Shown here piece after piece: positions 1 to 8,687 of a stretch of 56,924 nucleotides of DNA. The stretch's first letter is position 1. The number at the start of each line of letters is the position of its first letter. Source of the DNA: Thiomicrorhabdus heinhorstiae (GTDB lineage: Bacteria; Pseudomonadota; Gammaproteobacteria; Thiomicrospirales; Thiomicrospiraceae); assembly GCF_013391765.2 (NCBI RefSeq), contig NZ_JACBGI020000014.1, forward strand, positions 1-56,924, read 5' to 3'. Position numbers and translations under genes: made by a program. The notes under the pieces are model-generated. The model was not told the origin of the DNA. It ran no database searches and saw only the letters and a list, made by a program, of their open reading frames with translations.

Positions 1-106
1 TTTTTATATAGTCGCTTTCTGCAAAAAACTTTAGTGATTTCAGGCGCGGTGTGGATAGTTGCTTGAATACGAAAAAGCATAGAGAAACAGACTTAGCGCT
101 TAAATT

Positions 107-136
107 AAAAACCGCCACAGAACAGGCGGTTTTTTT
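107..136. terminator. Bidirectional intrinsic terminator
   Basis: A perfect stem (AAAAACCGCC at 107-116 with GGCGGTTTTT from 125) has an 8-nt loop. A run of seven T follows on the plus strand, and A-rich sequence on the other side gives a U-tract on the minus strand. It ends the minus-strand operon whose last gene stops at 159, and would also stop any plus-strand gene entering from the left. Positions 1-106 show no gene. Confidence 0.8.
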
Positions 137-158
137 GTATTAACAGATCGGCTGAATA

Positions 159-980
159 TTAACGGCGGCCGGCAGCGCTGCTGCGTGGCGTCATCATTCC
201 GCCGCCAAAGCTGTCGCGCGGCATGGTCATTGACCCTTGCGGTCTTTGCGGCAGAGCGTTTTGGCTCTGTTTATTTTTCTCGCGTCCGCGGTACTCGATT
301 TTCGCCTTGGAAGACAATCGATCTTCAAACAGTCGTTTAAATCCGCTTTGCACAACATAGCGCAATGCTTCAGGCACTTCCGGAGTCAGCTGATTAAATC
401 TCTGTTGTGACGGATTGAGATTTAAACGAGTCGCTTGCCAGCTACCGTCATTTTGCGGGATTGCATTGACGGCGATGAAGCTACCTCTTTCCAGCTGAAT
501 ACCGGTGTCTTTCGGTGTATCCGCCTGCCAATAAACCCACTGACGGTTGATTTTAATGCGACCGTTTTGCACTTCCTCGATCCGTCCGGCCAGAGGATAG
601 TAGATTTCTATTTCCCGAGTCATGGTGCGATCGTTTGCATCCAGTGTTTTCAGGATAACCTGTTGACCGAGCTTGAGCTGCAATGCCGTTTGCAGTTTCG
701 AGCTTAGGGCGACATCTTGCGGATAGGCAATTTCGATATCGTTTACCCAGATACTGCCGAAGGCTTCTACGGTTCCGATAATACCGGTTCCGCCGAATCC
801 GGAGCTGGAGTGTCCGACCTGATCCCATTCCGCATCCACGGCAGCGACCGCCATGGTTTTTCCGGTTCCACCGAATCCGGAGTTTTCGGCATAGTTCCGA
901 TCAATCGTCTGAGAGCTGGCGCAAGCGCCGAGAATCAGCAATAGGGAAGGGAGGATTAATACACGCAGCAGCGATTTCAT
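159..980 (-). CDS. DUF5666-type lipoprotein
   Basis: This is a 273-residue predicted lipoprotein of unknown function. A signal peptide ends in an LGAC lipobox with Cys20, so it should be lipid-anchored in the envelope. The motif SGFGGTG occurs twice, near residues 34 and 60, and the second copy leads into GIIGTVEAFGSIWVNDIEI, the usual opening of DUF5666 beta-rich repeats. A second repeat-like stretch (AGRIEEVQNGRIKINRQWV) lies near residues 130-150. The C-terminus is basic and Gly/Met-rich. Its start overlaps the stop of the DUF6502 gene by 4 bp (ATGA), so the two are probably translationally coupled. The family assignment is by motif; no biochemical role is known to me. Confidence 0.75.
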   Translation of the reverse strand: MKSLLRVLILPSLLLILGACASSQTIDRNYAENSGFGGTGKTMAVAAVDAEWDQVGHSSSGFGGTGIIGTVEAFGSIWVNDIEIAYPQDVALSSKLQTALQLKLGQQVILKTLDANDRTMTREIEIYYPLAGRIEEVQNGRIKINRQWVYWQADTPKDTGIQLERGSFIAVNAIPQNDGSWQATRLNLNPSQQRFNQLTPEVPEALRYVVQSGFKRLFEDRLSSKAKIEYRGREKNKQSQNALPQRPQGSMTMPRDSFGGGMMTPRSSAAGRR

Positions 981-1801
981 TTATTCTCTTCCTGGGCCGA
1001 ATTTTTCTCGAAGTAAATACCTAGATGGAAACCGCTGTTTGTCTCGGTTTCTTCTTCGCTGTTTTGCAATTGTCGGGCTTCCTGGTTGATTTCGCTTAAT
1101 AGCTGCATCGACTTCTGCTTAGCGAGTATTTCCAGCGTTTCGACCGATTGTTGGGAAAGTTGGTGGTAATAAACCGCTCGTTCGAACTGTGGATCGCTGA
1201 CCGCTTTCAGGTTATGTGCGACCACATTAAGATGCGCTCCGATGTTCTTACCGGCAAAAAACAGCTTTTCCGCCTCATCATGACGCGGAACAAATCCTGC
1301 ACTGTTGAGATGGACAAAATCTTCGCTATCCACAAAGACCATTTCCTGGTTTAGCCAGTCATCAAGAATTGAGCGGGGGTGTTTGTCTTTAGAGACACTG
1401 TAAACCAACGACTCGAACGAAGGTTCGGGGCCGTTTTTCGGTAGAGCCTTCGGGGTATGGTCGTCGTTTAAATAGATAGGGTCACCAAACCAAAGCGCCA
1501 TCATCTCCGCGCTGATTCCGGCGCGAATTTCCGGCTGAGTGGCGGATTCTTCCACGCTTTCGCGCAGGCGCTTGACTTCCTTTCGATGCACACCGGTCAA
1601 AAGACTGATTCGACTGTCGGTCAAGCGTTTGTTTTCCAATTTAAAGTCCTTCTCCGCGACTTCTACATAGAGCTGTTTCAGGAGTTCGGTCAGCGCAGGG
1701 TAACCGATGCCCTTATGCAGAAGAAGTTTAACCAGCGGCAGCAACATGGCGCGTACCGCTTTGGCTAAGGAATTTTGTATATCGGAGGTGTTTTCGGACA
1801 T
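977..1801 (-). CDS. DUF6502 family protein with HTH-like segment
   Basis: This 274-residue soluble protein resembles DUF6502: it opens with a conserved block around 'LLPLVKLLLHKGIGYPALTELLKQLYV'-like positions 20-48. The stretch at about residues 60-80 (TDSRISLLTGVHRKEVKRLR) reads like a helix-turn-helix, so DNA binding is plausible but unproven. No signal peptide or membrane segment is visible, and the C-terminal 35 residues are Glu/Gln-rich. The gene sits 20 bp after the small Q-rich gene and overlaps the DUF5666 lipoprotein gene by 4 bp, which places a cytoplasmic, possibly regulatory, protein inside an operon of envelope proteins. The ATG at 1801 has only a weak ribosome site. Confidence 0.7.
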   Translation of the reverse strand: MSENTSDIQNSLAKAVRAMLLPLVKLLLHKGIGYPALTELLKQLYVEVAEKDFKLENKRLTDSRISLLTGVHRKEVKRLRESVEESATQPEIRAGISAEMMALWFGDPIYLNDDHTPKALPKNGPEPSFESLVYSVSKDKHPRSILDDWLNQEMVFVDSEDFVHLNSAGFVPRHDEAEKLFFAGKNIGAHLNVVAHNLKAVSDPQFERAVYYHQLSQQSVETLEILAKQKSMQLLSEINQEARQLQNSEEETETNSGFHLGIYFEKNSAQEENK

Positions 1802-1821
1802 CTTTCTGGATTGCTTAATGG

Positions 1822-2118
1822 TTAACGTTTAGAGCCTTTGAATTGAGAACCGCCACCGGTACCCATTCCACCTTGGCTGCCTTGGTAGCTGTGCGAATTA
1901 TTATACTGGTTCTGGTACTGATACTGGTTCTTGATTTGCGACTGCTGTTTCACTTGATGTGTCCCAGGAGTGGCAAACATGTTCTGGTTCTGCAACTGTT
2001 GTTTGGTTTGTTGCTGGCTCTGTTGCTGCATTCGTGGGCCTTCGCTTTCCGCATGTACCGGTTGCATTGCTGCGAATAAAATGGCAAGAGGAAGTGTGAT
2101 TTTAGCTAAAGATTTCAT
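1822..2118 (-). CDS. Small Gln/Asn-rich secreted protein
   Basis: This 98-residue protein is of unknown function. A clear signal peptide (residues 1-23, ending VHA) precedes a 75-residue mature part containing 21 glutamines plus Asn, Tyr, Ser and Gly. The tail is glycine-rich (GGMGTGGG) with a basic end. It has no cysteine and no recognisable fold. Such composition is typical of disordered, prion-like or surface-aggregating proteins, but no curli-type repeat is present. GGAG about 10 nt before the ATG supports the start. It lies between the small lipoprotein gene and the DUF6502 gene, all on one strand with short gaps. Confidence 0.65.
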   Translation of the reverse strand: MKSLAKITLPLAILFAAMQPVHAESEGPRMQQQSQQQTKQQLQNQNMFATPGTHQVKQQSQIKNQYQYQNQYNNSHSYQGSQGGMGTGGGSQFKGSKR

Positions 2119-2216
2119 ATCTTATGTTCTCCAGTTTTTATAAATCGCTTGTCGTAACACGAAAAGCCGGATTTTCGAAATGTCGAAACATCTCTGAAAT
2201 GGCGGAATGCCAAATT

Positions 2217-2420
2217 CTAAATTTTTAAACTCACTTTCAGTTGAGGGCTGCCCGTCATGCTAGACGTGATTCTCGGTTGCTGCCCAACTTCAGCTTTCAA
2301 TTGCAGCGTACCGATATTGCTATGAGCGCTGCTCCAATGACTAAGTTCCGACTCTCCACAGCCCTGCAAACCTAAAAGGGTGATAGCGCTAAGAGAAAGG
2401 GCACGGAAAAAAGGTTTCAT
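2217..2420 (-). CDS. Small predicted lipoprotein, unknown function
   Basis: This 67-residue protein has a hydrophobic leader and an LQGC lipobox at Cys21, leaving a mature lipopeptide of about 47 residues. The mature part looks beta-prone (GTLQLKAEVGQQP, SPQLKVSLKI) and matches no family I know. It is the first gene behind the promoter at 2474-2501 and is followed 98 bp later by the Q-rich gene. The ribosome site is weak (GAGAATC before the ATG). Small lipoproteins are easily overpredicted, but the lipobox, the promoter and the operator arrangement all favour a real gene. Confidence 0.6.
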   Translation of the reverse strand: MKPFFRALSLSAITLLGLQGCGESELSHWSSAHSNIGTLQLKAEVGQQPRITSSMTGSPQLKVSLKI

Positions 2421-2438
2421 TCTTTTGATTCTCTATTT

Positions 2439-2459
2439 AAATGTGATTTTTTTACATTT
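2439..2459. promoter_or_regulatory. Operator copy 1 (21-bp imperfect palindrome)
   Basis: The sequence is AAATGTGA, then seven T in all, then ACATTT, with outer arms extending as TTAAATGT/ACATTTAA (2437-2461). It lies just downstream of the predicted start site of the lipoprotein promoter, centred near +18. Its reverse complement matches the second copy at 20 of 21 positions. Confidence 0.55.
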
Positions 2460-2473
2460 AAGTCTTGATGCTC

Positions 2474-2501
2474 ATTTTACGCCTTACCGATTGTTTGTCA
2501 A
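2474..2501 (-). promoter_or_regulatory. Sigma-70 promoter for the 4-gene DUF6502/DUF5666 operon
   Basis: On the minus strand a perfect -35 TTGACA (2496-2501) is spaced 16 bp from the -10 TAAAAT (2474-2479), giving a start site near 2467. It points at the small lipoprotein gene starting at 2420. Operator copies lie immediately upstream and downstream, so repression by occlusion or looping is the simplest reading. Confidence 0.6.
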
Positions 2502-2505
2502 ATCA

Positions 2506-2526
2506 AAATGTAAAAAAAGCACATTT
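2506..2526. promoter_or_regulatory. Operator copy 2 (21-bp imperfect palindrome)
   Basis: The sequence is AAATGT, seven A, then GCACATTT, the inverted near-copy of the site at 2439-2459 with one mismatch. It lies just upstream of the -35 box and is centred about 67 bp from copy 1, a little over six helical turns. It also sits between the divergent lipoprotein and hrpB genes and could affect both. Confidence 0.55.
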
Positions 2527-2640
2527 ATTTTTAAAAGTGTTCGATTTCAAAGGAGCTTTGGCATAGTGAATAGATTGCGGGTCGCGTAAAATAGGCGGCA
2601 ATTAATTTGTACATAAATCTGCAAACATGAAACCAGTTCA

Positions 2641-5130
2641 ATGACGGCGACTTCCTCTCTACCGATTCAAGCTGTAATTCCCGAGCTTTTGCAAAGTCTG
2701 CAATCCTCTGCGCAAGTGATCCTGCAAGCCGAACCCGGAGCGGGGAAATCGACGCGGGTTCCGCTGGAAATTCTGGCTTCGGATCAGTTTGCCGGTCAGA
2801 AAATTCTCATGCTGGAACCACGGCGTCTGGCGGTAAAGAATCTTGCCAACTATCTGGCTTCCTGTCTGGGAGAAAAAGCGGGAGAGACGGTCGGTTACCA
2901 TTTACGTAACGAGCGTAAAGCCGGCGATAAGACACGTTTACTGATTGTTACCGAAGGGATTCTGACGCGTTATATTCAAACCGATCCGGAGTTGAGTGAT
3001 TATGCGCTGGTGATTTTTGACGAGTTTCACGAGCGCTCGATTCATGCCGATTTGGGACTGACGCTATTATTGGATATTCAGGAAGCTTTGCGCGAAGATT
3101 TAAGGTGCCTGATCATGTCTGCAACCTTGCAGCTCGAATCTTTGCAGGCTTTTCTGCCGCACGCTGCGGCACTATTTTGTCCGGGACGAACTTATCCGGT
3201 TGAAGTGCACTATCGGGACCAGCCGTTGACGGTTGTATTGAAAGAAGCCTTGCAAACCGTTCAGGGTGACCAGTTTGACGATATCCTGATCTTTCTGCCC
3301 GGAGTGCGTGAGATTCAGGAGGCGATGGAATCCTGTCGGGAAAATGTTTCCGGCGACTGGCTGGCTTTGCCGTTACATGGTCAATTACCGCCGGAAGAAC
3401 AGGAAAAAGTTTTTCAACCGTCGCAACAAACCAAGGTGATTTTCTCGACCAATATTGCCGAAACCTCGCTGACGATCGAAGGAATCGGCGCCGTTATCGA
3501 TAGCGGACGAATGAAGGCGATGGAATACGATCCAAGCTCGGCCATGACCCGTTTGCAGACGAGATGGATTTCGCAGGCTTCGGCCATTCAACGCTCCGGA
3601 CGGGCAGGTCGATTGCAGGCGGGTATCTGTTATCGGCTGTGGAGCGAATCCCGGCAGAACAGTCTGGCTGCACAGGATAAGGAAGAAATCCTGCAAGCCG
3701 ATCTGACTTCTCTATGTATGGAGTTGGCATTGTGGGGCGTTAAAAATCCGCATGAACTGCGTTGGCTGACACCGCCTCCTCAGGCACATTTTGCCGCAGC
3801 GAAAGAGCTGTTAAGCGAATTGGGGCTGTTGGACGAGCAGGGCAGCTTAAGTGAAGACGGTCAGCAAGCCATGCAGATGGGGATTGAACCGCGTCTGGCA
3901 AAAATGCTGTTACAGGCGCAACGCATAGGCAAAGGTGAATTGGGCTGCGATCTGGCGGCCTGTCTTTCGGAGCGGGATTTTCTGATCGATGCCGATTCGG
4001 TCGATATTACTGTACGTTTGCAGGCGTTGCAGGATTTTCTGCTCAACGGCCATAAAGGCATTAAAGGGGTTAAAGTCCGTTTTTCGGTCTTGCAGAATGT
4101 TGTGAAATTGCGTCGACGTTTGCGGGTCTTGTTGAAACTGAATAAAGATAACAGGGAGCGTCATGTCGAGTATGCATCCGCCGGTTTACTGCTGGCGTTT
4201 GCCTATCCTGACCGAATTGCCAAACAGCGTGATCAGCGCAGCGGCGAATATCGGATGAGTAACGGCAAGTCGTGCAATCTGAGCGAAGCGGATTCCTTAC
4301 GTACCGAAAGCTATTTGACCATTGCCGATCTGAATGGTGACCGCCGTTCCGGTCGGGTTTTTCTGGCTGCGGCAGTGGATGAATCTGAGTTGCTGGATTA
4401 TTTTCCGCTGCGTAGTGAAGCTGTTTATCGCTATCTGCCGAAAGAGCGTCGTCTGCAGGCACGGAAAACTACGTTATTGGGGAAATTAGTCATTCAGGAA
4501 AAGCCGCTTGAAAGAATTGACGAAGCCGCCCTGAAACACTGTTTAATGCAAGCGGTGAGTGAAGATTTGACGCTGTTGCCCTGGAATAAGCGCAGCGAGA
4601 ATCTGATTGACAGGGTGCAGTGGCTGGCACAATTCAGTGGCTATGAGGCTTTGACAAGATTTTCCAAACTAAATCTCAGCAAGACGCTAGAGGATTGGTT
4701 GGAACCTTTCTGGAATCACGTTGCTTCGGTGGCGGATCTGCAAAAGATCGAGCTGTTTAATGCGCTGTATTACAGCATGAGCAGTGAAGAGCAGCAAGGA
4801 TTGCAAAAAGGCGCGCCGGAAAACTACTCGGCACCGAATGGCAAAGCCTATCCGATTACCTATTCCGGAGAATTGGCCAAGGTTTCTTTGCCGCTGCAGG
4901 CATTATTTGGGGAAACCGCTTCACCGAAACTGGCAGGTGGGCAAACGGTCTTGGCGTTTGAGCTCTTATCTCCGGCGGCACGGCCGATTCAGATTACCTC
5001 TGATTTAGCCTATTTCTGGGATAACAGCTACAAAGATGTCGCCAAGGAGATGCGTGGCCGCTATCCGAAACACCGCTGGCCGGACAATCCGTTGGAAGAA
5101 AAGGCTGGCAGTTCGATTAAAAGAAAGTGA
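2641..5130 (+). CDS. hrpB: ATP-dependent RNA helicase HrpB
   Basis: This 829-residue protein is a DEAH-box helicase of the HrpB group, close to the E. coli length of about 809. Walker A is EPGAGKST (residues 31-38), motif II is DEFH (127-130), SAT follows near 160 and QRSGRAGR lies near 318-325. The HrpB-specific C-terminus ends in the family signature EMRGRYPKHRWPDNP. The N-terminus (SSLPIQAVIPELL) aligns with E. coli HrpB, which supports the ATG at 2641 although no Shine-Dalgarno is visible. A five-codon reading frame (MKPVQ, 2627-2644) ends on this ATG as ATGA, so coupled initiation is possible. The cellular role of HrpB is poorly known. Confidence 0.95.
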   Translation: MTATSSLPIQAVIPELLQSLQSSAQVILQAEPGAGKSTRVPLEILASDQFAGQKILMLEPRRLAVKNLANYLASCLGEKAGETVGYHLRNERKAGDKTRLLIVTEGILTRYIQTDPELSDYALVIFDEFHERSIHADLGLTLLLDIQEALREDLRCLIMSATLQLESLQAFLPHAAALFCPGRTYPVEVHYRDQPLTVVLKEALQTVQGDQFDDILIFLPGVREIQEAMESCRENVSGDWLALPLHGQLPPEEQEKVFQPSQQTKVIFSTNIAETSLTIEGIGAVIDSGRMKAMEYDPSSAMTRLQTRWISQASAIQRSGRAGRLQAGICYRLWSESRQNSLAAQDKEEILQADLTSLCMELALWGVKNPHELRWLTPPPQAHFAAAKELLSELGLLDEQGSLSEDGQQAMQMGIEPRLAKMLLQAQRIGKGELGCDLAACLSERDFLIDADSVDITVRLQALQDFLLNGHKGIKGVKVRFSVLQNVVKLRRRLRVLLKLNKDNRERHVEYASAGLLLAFAYPDRIAKQRDQRSGEYRMSNGKSCNLSEADSLRTESYLTIADLNGDRRSGRVFLAAAVDESELLDYFPLRSEAVYRYLPKERRLQARKTTLLGKLVIQEKPLERIDEAALKHCLMQAVSEDLTLLPWNKRSENLIDRVQWLAQFSGYEALTRFSKLNLSKTLEDWLEPFWNHVASVADLQKIELFNALYYSMSSEEQQGLQKGAPENYSAPNGKAYPITYSGELAKVSLPLQALFGETASPKLAGGQTVLAFELLSPAARPIQITSDLAYFWDNSYKDVAKEMRGRYPKHRWPDNPLEEKAGSSIKRK

Positions 5131-5168
5131 TTTTCAAAGCCTGAAAGCAGGCTATCTTGTCGTAAATG

Positions 5169-5208
5169 AAAAAGCCACTTTCCCCCAATTGAAGAAAGTG
5201 GCTTTTTT
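5169..5208. terminator. Bidirectional terminator between hrpB and hemL
   Basis: A perfect 12-bp stem (AAAGCCACTTTC at 5171-5182 with GAAAGTGGCTTT from 5194) has an 11-nt loop. T-runs flank it on both strands. It serves the convergent hrpB and hemL genes. Confidence 0.9.
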
Positions 5209-5240
5209 GTTTTTTGAAGACTGTAAAAATTTTGATTGGA

Positions 5241-6521
5241 TTACAGTGTTTTCATCACTTTACGAGCGGCTTCGATGGTTGCGGCAATGTCTTCGTCGCT
5301 GTGCTGACTGGAGACGAAGCCGGCTTCGAAAGCGGAAGGTGCCAGGTAGACACCTTCTTCAAGCATACCGTGGTAAAACTTCTTAAAGCGTTCCATATCG
5401 CCTTTGGCGACCTGCGCGAAGCGACGGATGTGTTTTTCCTCGTTAAAGAAGTAACCGAACATTCCTCCGACCTGATTGGTGGTGAATGGAATCCCTGCCT
5501 CGTCGGCAGCGGCCTGGAAGCCTTGCATCAAAGCGGCGGCTTTTTGATCCAGGTTTTCATAGAAGCCCGGTTCTTGAATCAGTTGCAGCGTTTTTAGACC
5601 GGCAGCCATCGCCAGAGGGTTACCCGACAATGTACCGGCTTGATAAACCGGGCCAAGCGGTGCAATGTGATTCATGATTTCACGTTTACCGCCGAAGGCA
5701 CCGACCGGCATGCCGCCGCCGATGACCTTACCGAAAGTGGTCAAGTCAGGAGTAATGCCGTAACGACCTTGCGCTCCGTCCAGACCGACGCGGAAACCGC
5801 ACATGACTTCGTCGAAAATCAAAACCGCGCCGGATTGATCACAGACTTCGCGCAGGGTTTCCAAAAAGCCTTCTTCAGGCGGAATGCAGTTCATGTTTCC
5901 GGCAACCGGTTCAACGATAATACAGGCGATCTGATCGCCGATTTCGGAGAAGACCTGACGGACTTCCGCGCTGTCATTGTGTGTCAGAGTAATGGTCTCT
6001 TTAGCCAATCCTTCCGGTACACCCGGAGAAGACGGCACACCAAGCGTCAATGCGCCGGAACCGGCTTTTACCAGCAGTGAGTCGGAATGACCGTGGTAGC
6101 AACCTTCGAATTTAACGATCTTGTCACGTCCGGTGTAGCCTCGCGCCAGGCGGATAGCGGTCATGGTCGCTTCGGTTCCCGAGCTGACCATTCGTACCAT
6201 TTCCATAGATGGGATAAGTTGACAGACCAGATCGGCCATAGTGGTTTCGATTTCAGTCGGAGCGCCGAAACTCAGACCCATAGTGGCTTGTTTTTGAACG
6301 ACTTCAACGACTTCCGGGTGGGCGTGACCAAGAATGGCCGGACCCCATGAGGCAACGTAATCGATGTATTGACGGTCGTCGGCATCGGTCAGGTAAGCGC
6401 CTTTGGCCGCTTTGAAAAAGACCGGATCGCCGCCGACGCCTTTAAATGCACGAACCGGCGAGTTTACGCCGCCGGGAATGTGAATTTGCGCGGCTTCAAA
6501 TAGATCGTGTGATTTGCTCAT
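5241..6521 (-). CDS. hemL: Glutamate-1-semialdehyde 2,1-aminomutase
   Basis: HemL converts glutamate-1-semialdehyde to 5-aminolevulinate with PLP, the last step of the C5 route to haem. The 426-residue protein has the family length. The PLP lysine is Lys265 in [10 protein letters not shown], the same number as in E. coli, and the cofactor motifs SSGTEA (113-118), GCYHGH (140-145) and FDEV (236-239) are intact. It is a cytoplasmic enzyme. The gene is first in a minus-strand stretch running away from thiE and ends at a bidirectional terminator. The start at 6521 follows an AGGAC-type ribosome site. Confidence 0.97.
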   Translation of the reverse strand: MSKSHDLFEAAQIHIPGGVNSPVRAFKGVGGDPVFFKAAKGAYLTDADDRQYIDYVASWGPAILGHAHPEVVEVVQKQATMGLSFGAPTEIETTMADLVCQLIPSMEMVRMVSSGTEATMTAIRLARGYTGRDKIVKFEGCYHGHSDSLLVKAGSGALTLGVPSSPGVPEGLAKETITLTHNDSAEVRQVFSEIGDQIACIIVEPVAGNMNCIPPEEGFLETLREVCDQSGAVLIFDEVMCGFRVGLDGAQGRYGITPDLTTFGKVIGGGMPVGAFGGKREIMNHIAPLGPVYQAGTLSGNPLAMAAGLKTLQLIQEPGFYENLDQKAAALMQGFQAAADEAGIPFTTNQVGGMFGYFFNEEKHIRRFAQVAKGDMERFKKFYHGMLEEGVYLAPSAFEAGFVSSQHSDEDIAATIEAARKVMKTL

Positions 6522-6613
6522 GGAGTGTCCTTTAATGTGAATCGGATCAACCGTTTAAATAAAAATGCTGAAAAAGTGCCAATGAAAAAAGCGCTAATTT
6601 AAAGTGCCAAATA

Positions 6614-7243
6614 TTATACCGTGAATCGACTCTGAATTTGTCGGCTTGCCCGGGTAATATCCGCTTGTGCGAAAACGCCTTGAATGACCGCCAGAGAATC
6701 TGCGCCTGCGTCGATCAGAGGTTGAGCGTTGTTCCCGTCAATACCTCCGATGGCGACCAAAGGGATTTTAAGCTGCTGCCTGGCATTTACCAGTGTTTGA
6801 ATTTCGGCTTGCGGGGCGTTCGGCTTGGTTTTGGACGGATAAAAACGTCCGAAAGCGACATAATCGGCGCCGAGGGCCTGCATCTGCAAAGCACGCTCGA
6901 TACTGTTGTAACAGGAGATACCAATCAGCGCTTGCGGACCGAGACGGCGGCGAGCTTCACTAATGGCAGAGTCGTCTTTGCCGAGATGAATGCCGTCTGC
7001 AAGACAACTCACGGCCAAATCGATGTCATCGTTGATGATGAGAACAGCGTTATAGCGATCGCACAAGGTGCGCAGAGCCTTGGCTTGTTGCCGGCGTAAT
7101 TCGGGAGAGAGTACCTTGTCGCGGTATTGCAGTATGCGAGCTCCGCCCTGCAACGCCTGTTCGACATGATTTTGTAATTCGTCGGGGGCTGAGAGGGCGG
7201 AGTCGGTAATGACGTAGAGTCCTTTGATGCTTTTGGGGTTCAA
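6614..7243 (-). CDS. thiE: Thiamine-phosphate synthase
   Basis: ThiE joins the HMP pyrophosphate and thiazole phosphate halves of thiamine. This 209-residue protein is full length. QYRDK (39-43), NDD (71-73) and IHLGKDD (85-91) bind pyrophosphate and magnesium, GRFYPSKTK (132-140) is the flexible loop, and IGGI (165-168) lies near the C-terminal phosphate site. It follows the TlpA-type thioredoxin gene by 13 bp, so both are probably cotranscribed. No TPP riboswitch is visible upstream, and no other thi gene is nearby. Confidence 0.95.
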   Translation of the reverse strand: MNPKSIKGLYVITDSALSAPDELQNHVEQALQGGARILQYRDKVLSPELRRQQAKALRTLCDRYNAVLIINDDIDLAVSCLADGIHLGKDDSAISEARRRLGPQALIGISCYNSIERALQMQALGADYVAFGRFYPSKTKPNAPQAEIQTLVNARQQLKIPLVAIGGIDGNNAQPLIDAGADSLAVIQGVFAQADITRASRQIQSRFTV

Positions 7244-7256
7244 AGCGACGCCTTGT

Positions 7257-7760
7257 TTATAGCTGCGGGCTCATGCGTTTAATCCGTTCGGCAACTTGTT
7301 CGAACTGTAGTTCGCCGACGATCTGGTAAACGATACGGCCGTTCGGTGCGATCAGGAAGCTGGTTGGAGTCAGCAAAACGTCACCGAATGCTTTGGCCAG
7401 TTTACCGTCGCTATCCATCACGAAAGTAAACGGATAAGGATTGTTGGCAATGAATTTCTCAACCTGCTCTTTCGGATCGTATTGCATCGAGATGGCAACC
7501 AGTTCGAAACGGTCTCCCAAAGCCTGTTTCATCTTGGCCATTTCCGGCATCTCTTTAATGCAGCCAGGGCAAGAGGTCGCCCAGAAATTGACCAGAACCG
7601 GTTTTAGCGGCTTGTCTAACTGAATGGTTTGTCCTTGGCTGGTTTTGACACTGACGCTAGGCGCCTGGCCGAGTCCGTCGGAGAAAACCGTTAAGTAGAG
7701 CAGCGTTCCGAGAAGTCCGATAATGAAAACGGTAAAAATCTTACTGCCGATATTTTGCAT
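7257..7760 (-). CDS. Membrane-anchored TlpA/ResA-like thioredoxin
   Basis: This is a periplasmic thiol-disulfide protein of about 167 residues with one N-terminal membrane anchor or uncleaved signal (IFTVFIIGLLGTLLYLTVF). The active site NFWATSCPGCIKEMP has the redox pair as Cys64-Cys67 from this start. CPGC differs from the common CPPC and from thioredoxin CGPC. Proteins of this class reduce or oxidise haem-binding or copper-binding cysteines in cytochrome assembly; the actual partner is not shown here. I place the start at ATG 7760, which has AAGG 9 nt upstream, instead of the TTG 7 codons earlier. The gene lies directly before thiE. Confidence 0.85.
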   Translation of the reverse strand: MQNIGSKIFTVFIIGLLGTLLYLTVFSDGLGQAPSVSVKTSQGQTIQLDKPLKPVLVNFWATSCPGCIKEMPEMAKMKQALGDRFELVAISMQYDPKEQVEKFIANNPYPFTFVMDSDGKLAKAFGDVLLTPTSFLIAPNGRIVYQIVGELQFEQVAERIKRMSPQL

Positions 7761-7790
7761 GGCGAACGACCTTAGAATCAAAGTGATGAA

Positions 7791-7818
7791 AACAAAGCCG
7801 GATAGAATGTATCCGGCT
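7791..7818 (-). terminator. Terminator after rpiA
   Basis: AGCCGGATA (7796-7804) pairs perfectly with TATCCGGCT (7810-7818) over a 5-nt loop. On the minus strand it is followed by TTTGTTTT. It separates rpiA from the thioredoxin-thiE pair. Confidence 0.8.
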
Positions 7819-7844
7819 CTAGGTTTGCGTGCTTAAATCTGGGA

Positions 7845-8507
7845 TTAAGCGGTAATGGTTTCAACGCCGTTCGCGGTTCCGCATAGGAAAACGTCCGCAT
7901 TACGGGCAGCAAACAGACCGTTAGTCACCACGCCGACGATGCTGTTCAGTTCGTTTTCCATCGCAACCGGGTCAACGATCTGCAAACCGTGAATGTCCAG
8001 AATGACGTTGCCGTTATCGGTTGTGAAACCGTCGCGAAGAACCGGTTCGCCGCCGAAACGTTTAACGATTTCACGTGCCACATAGCTGCGCGCCATTGGA
8101 ATCACTTCAACCGGAAGCGGGAATTTGCCTAGTACATCGACTTTTTTGCTGTCGTCGGCGATACAAACGAATTTGTCGGCAACCGCTAGAACGATTTTTT
8201 CACGCGTCAGAGCGCCGCCGCCGCCTTTAACCAGGTGAAGACCCGGATCGGCTTCATCGGCACCGTCGATATAAACGGAAATTTCGGCCACACTGTTCAG
8301 GTCGAAAACCGGAATGCCGTGTGATTTCAAACGTTCGGCTGTTGCTTCCGAGCTGGCGACAGTTCCTTGGATTTGGCCTTTGATTTTTGCCAGTTCATCG
8401 ATGAAAAAGTTGGCGGTTGAGCCGGTTCCTACGCCGATAATGGTGTCTGGAACCACATATTCGATCGCAGCTTGCGCAACTTTTTGTTTTAGTTCGTCTT
8501 GTGTCAT
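7845..8507 (-). CDS. rpiA: Ribose-5-phosphate isomerase A
   Basis: RpiA interconverts ribose-5-phosphate and ribulose-5-phosphate in the pentose phosphate or Calvin cycle. From ATG 8507 the protein has 220 residues, matching E. coli RpiA (219). Catalytic and substrate residues fall at the E. coli positions: Asp81 and Asp84 in YIDGADE, Lys94 in VKGGGG and Glu103 in LTREK, with the phosphate loop GTGSTA at 27-32. An open frame runs 12 codons further upstream, but AAGAGG sits 7 nt before 8507 and the extra residues (basic, unconserved) have no parallel. The gene ends at a strong terminator. Confidence 0.97.
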   Translation of the reverse strand: MTQDELKQKVAQAAIEYVVPDTIIGVGTGSTANFFIDELAKIKGQIQGTVASSEATAERLKSHGIPVFDLNSVAEISVYIDGADEADPGLHLVKGGGGALTREKIVLAVADKFVCIADDSKKVDVLGKFPLPVEVIPMARSYVAREIVKRFGGEPVLRDGFTTDNGNVILDIHGLQIVDPVAMENELNSIVGVVTNGLFAARNADVFLCGTANGVETITA

Positions 8508-8687
8508 CGGTAAACCTCTTCTTCTTATTAAATTTTTTCGCAAATAACCGGAAATTTTACTGAAATGCCAAAGGATTGTATAGCTTAAGCAACGGCTATT
8601 TTGGAAACTTTTGTGAAACTTTGCATGACCCGAATCGCATAAACTGAATTATTGCATCGGGTTTGCCTGTGTCCCACTGCCGAATTC

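Noticed and set aside
2439-2526. CRP-type sites (TGTGA) in the 2.4-2.5 kb operators
   Set aside because: The halves resemble CRP sites, but both copies have the centre one base short of the CRP spacing, so I call them unknown operators.
2553-2578. Sigma-54 promoter (TGGCA ... TTGC) before hrpB
   Set aside because: The distance between the two elements is five bases too long.
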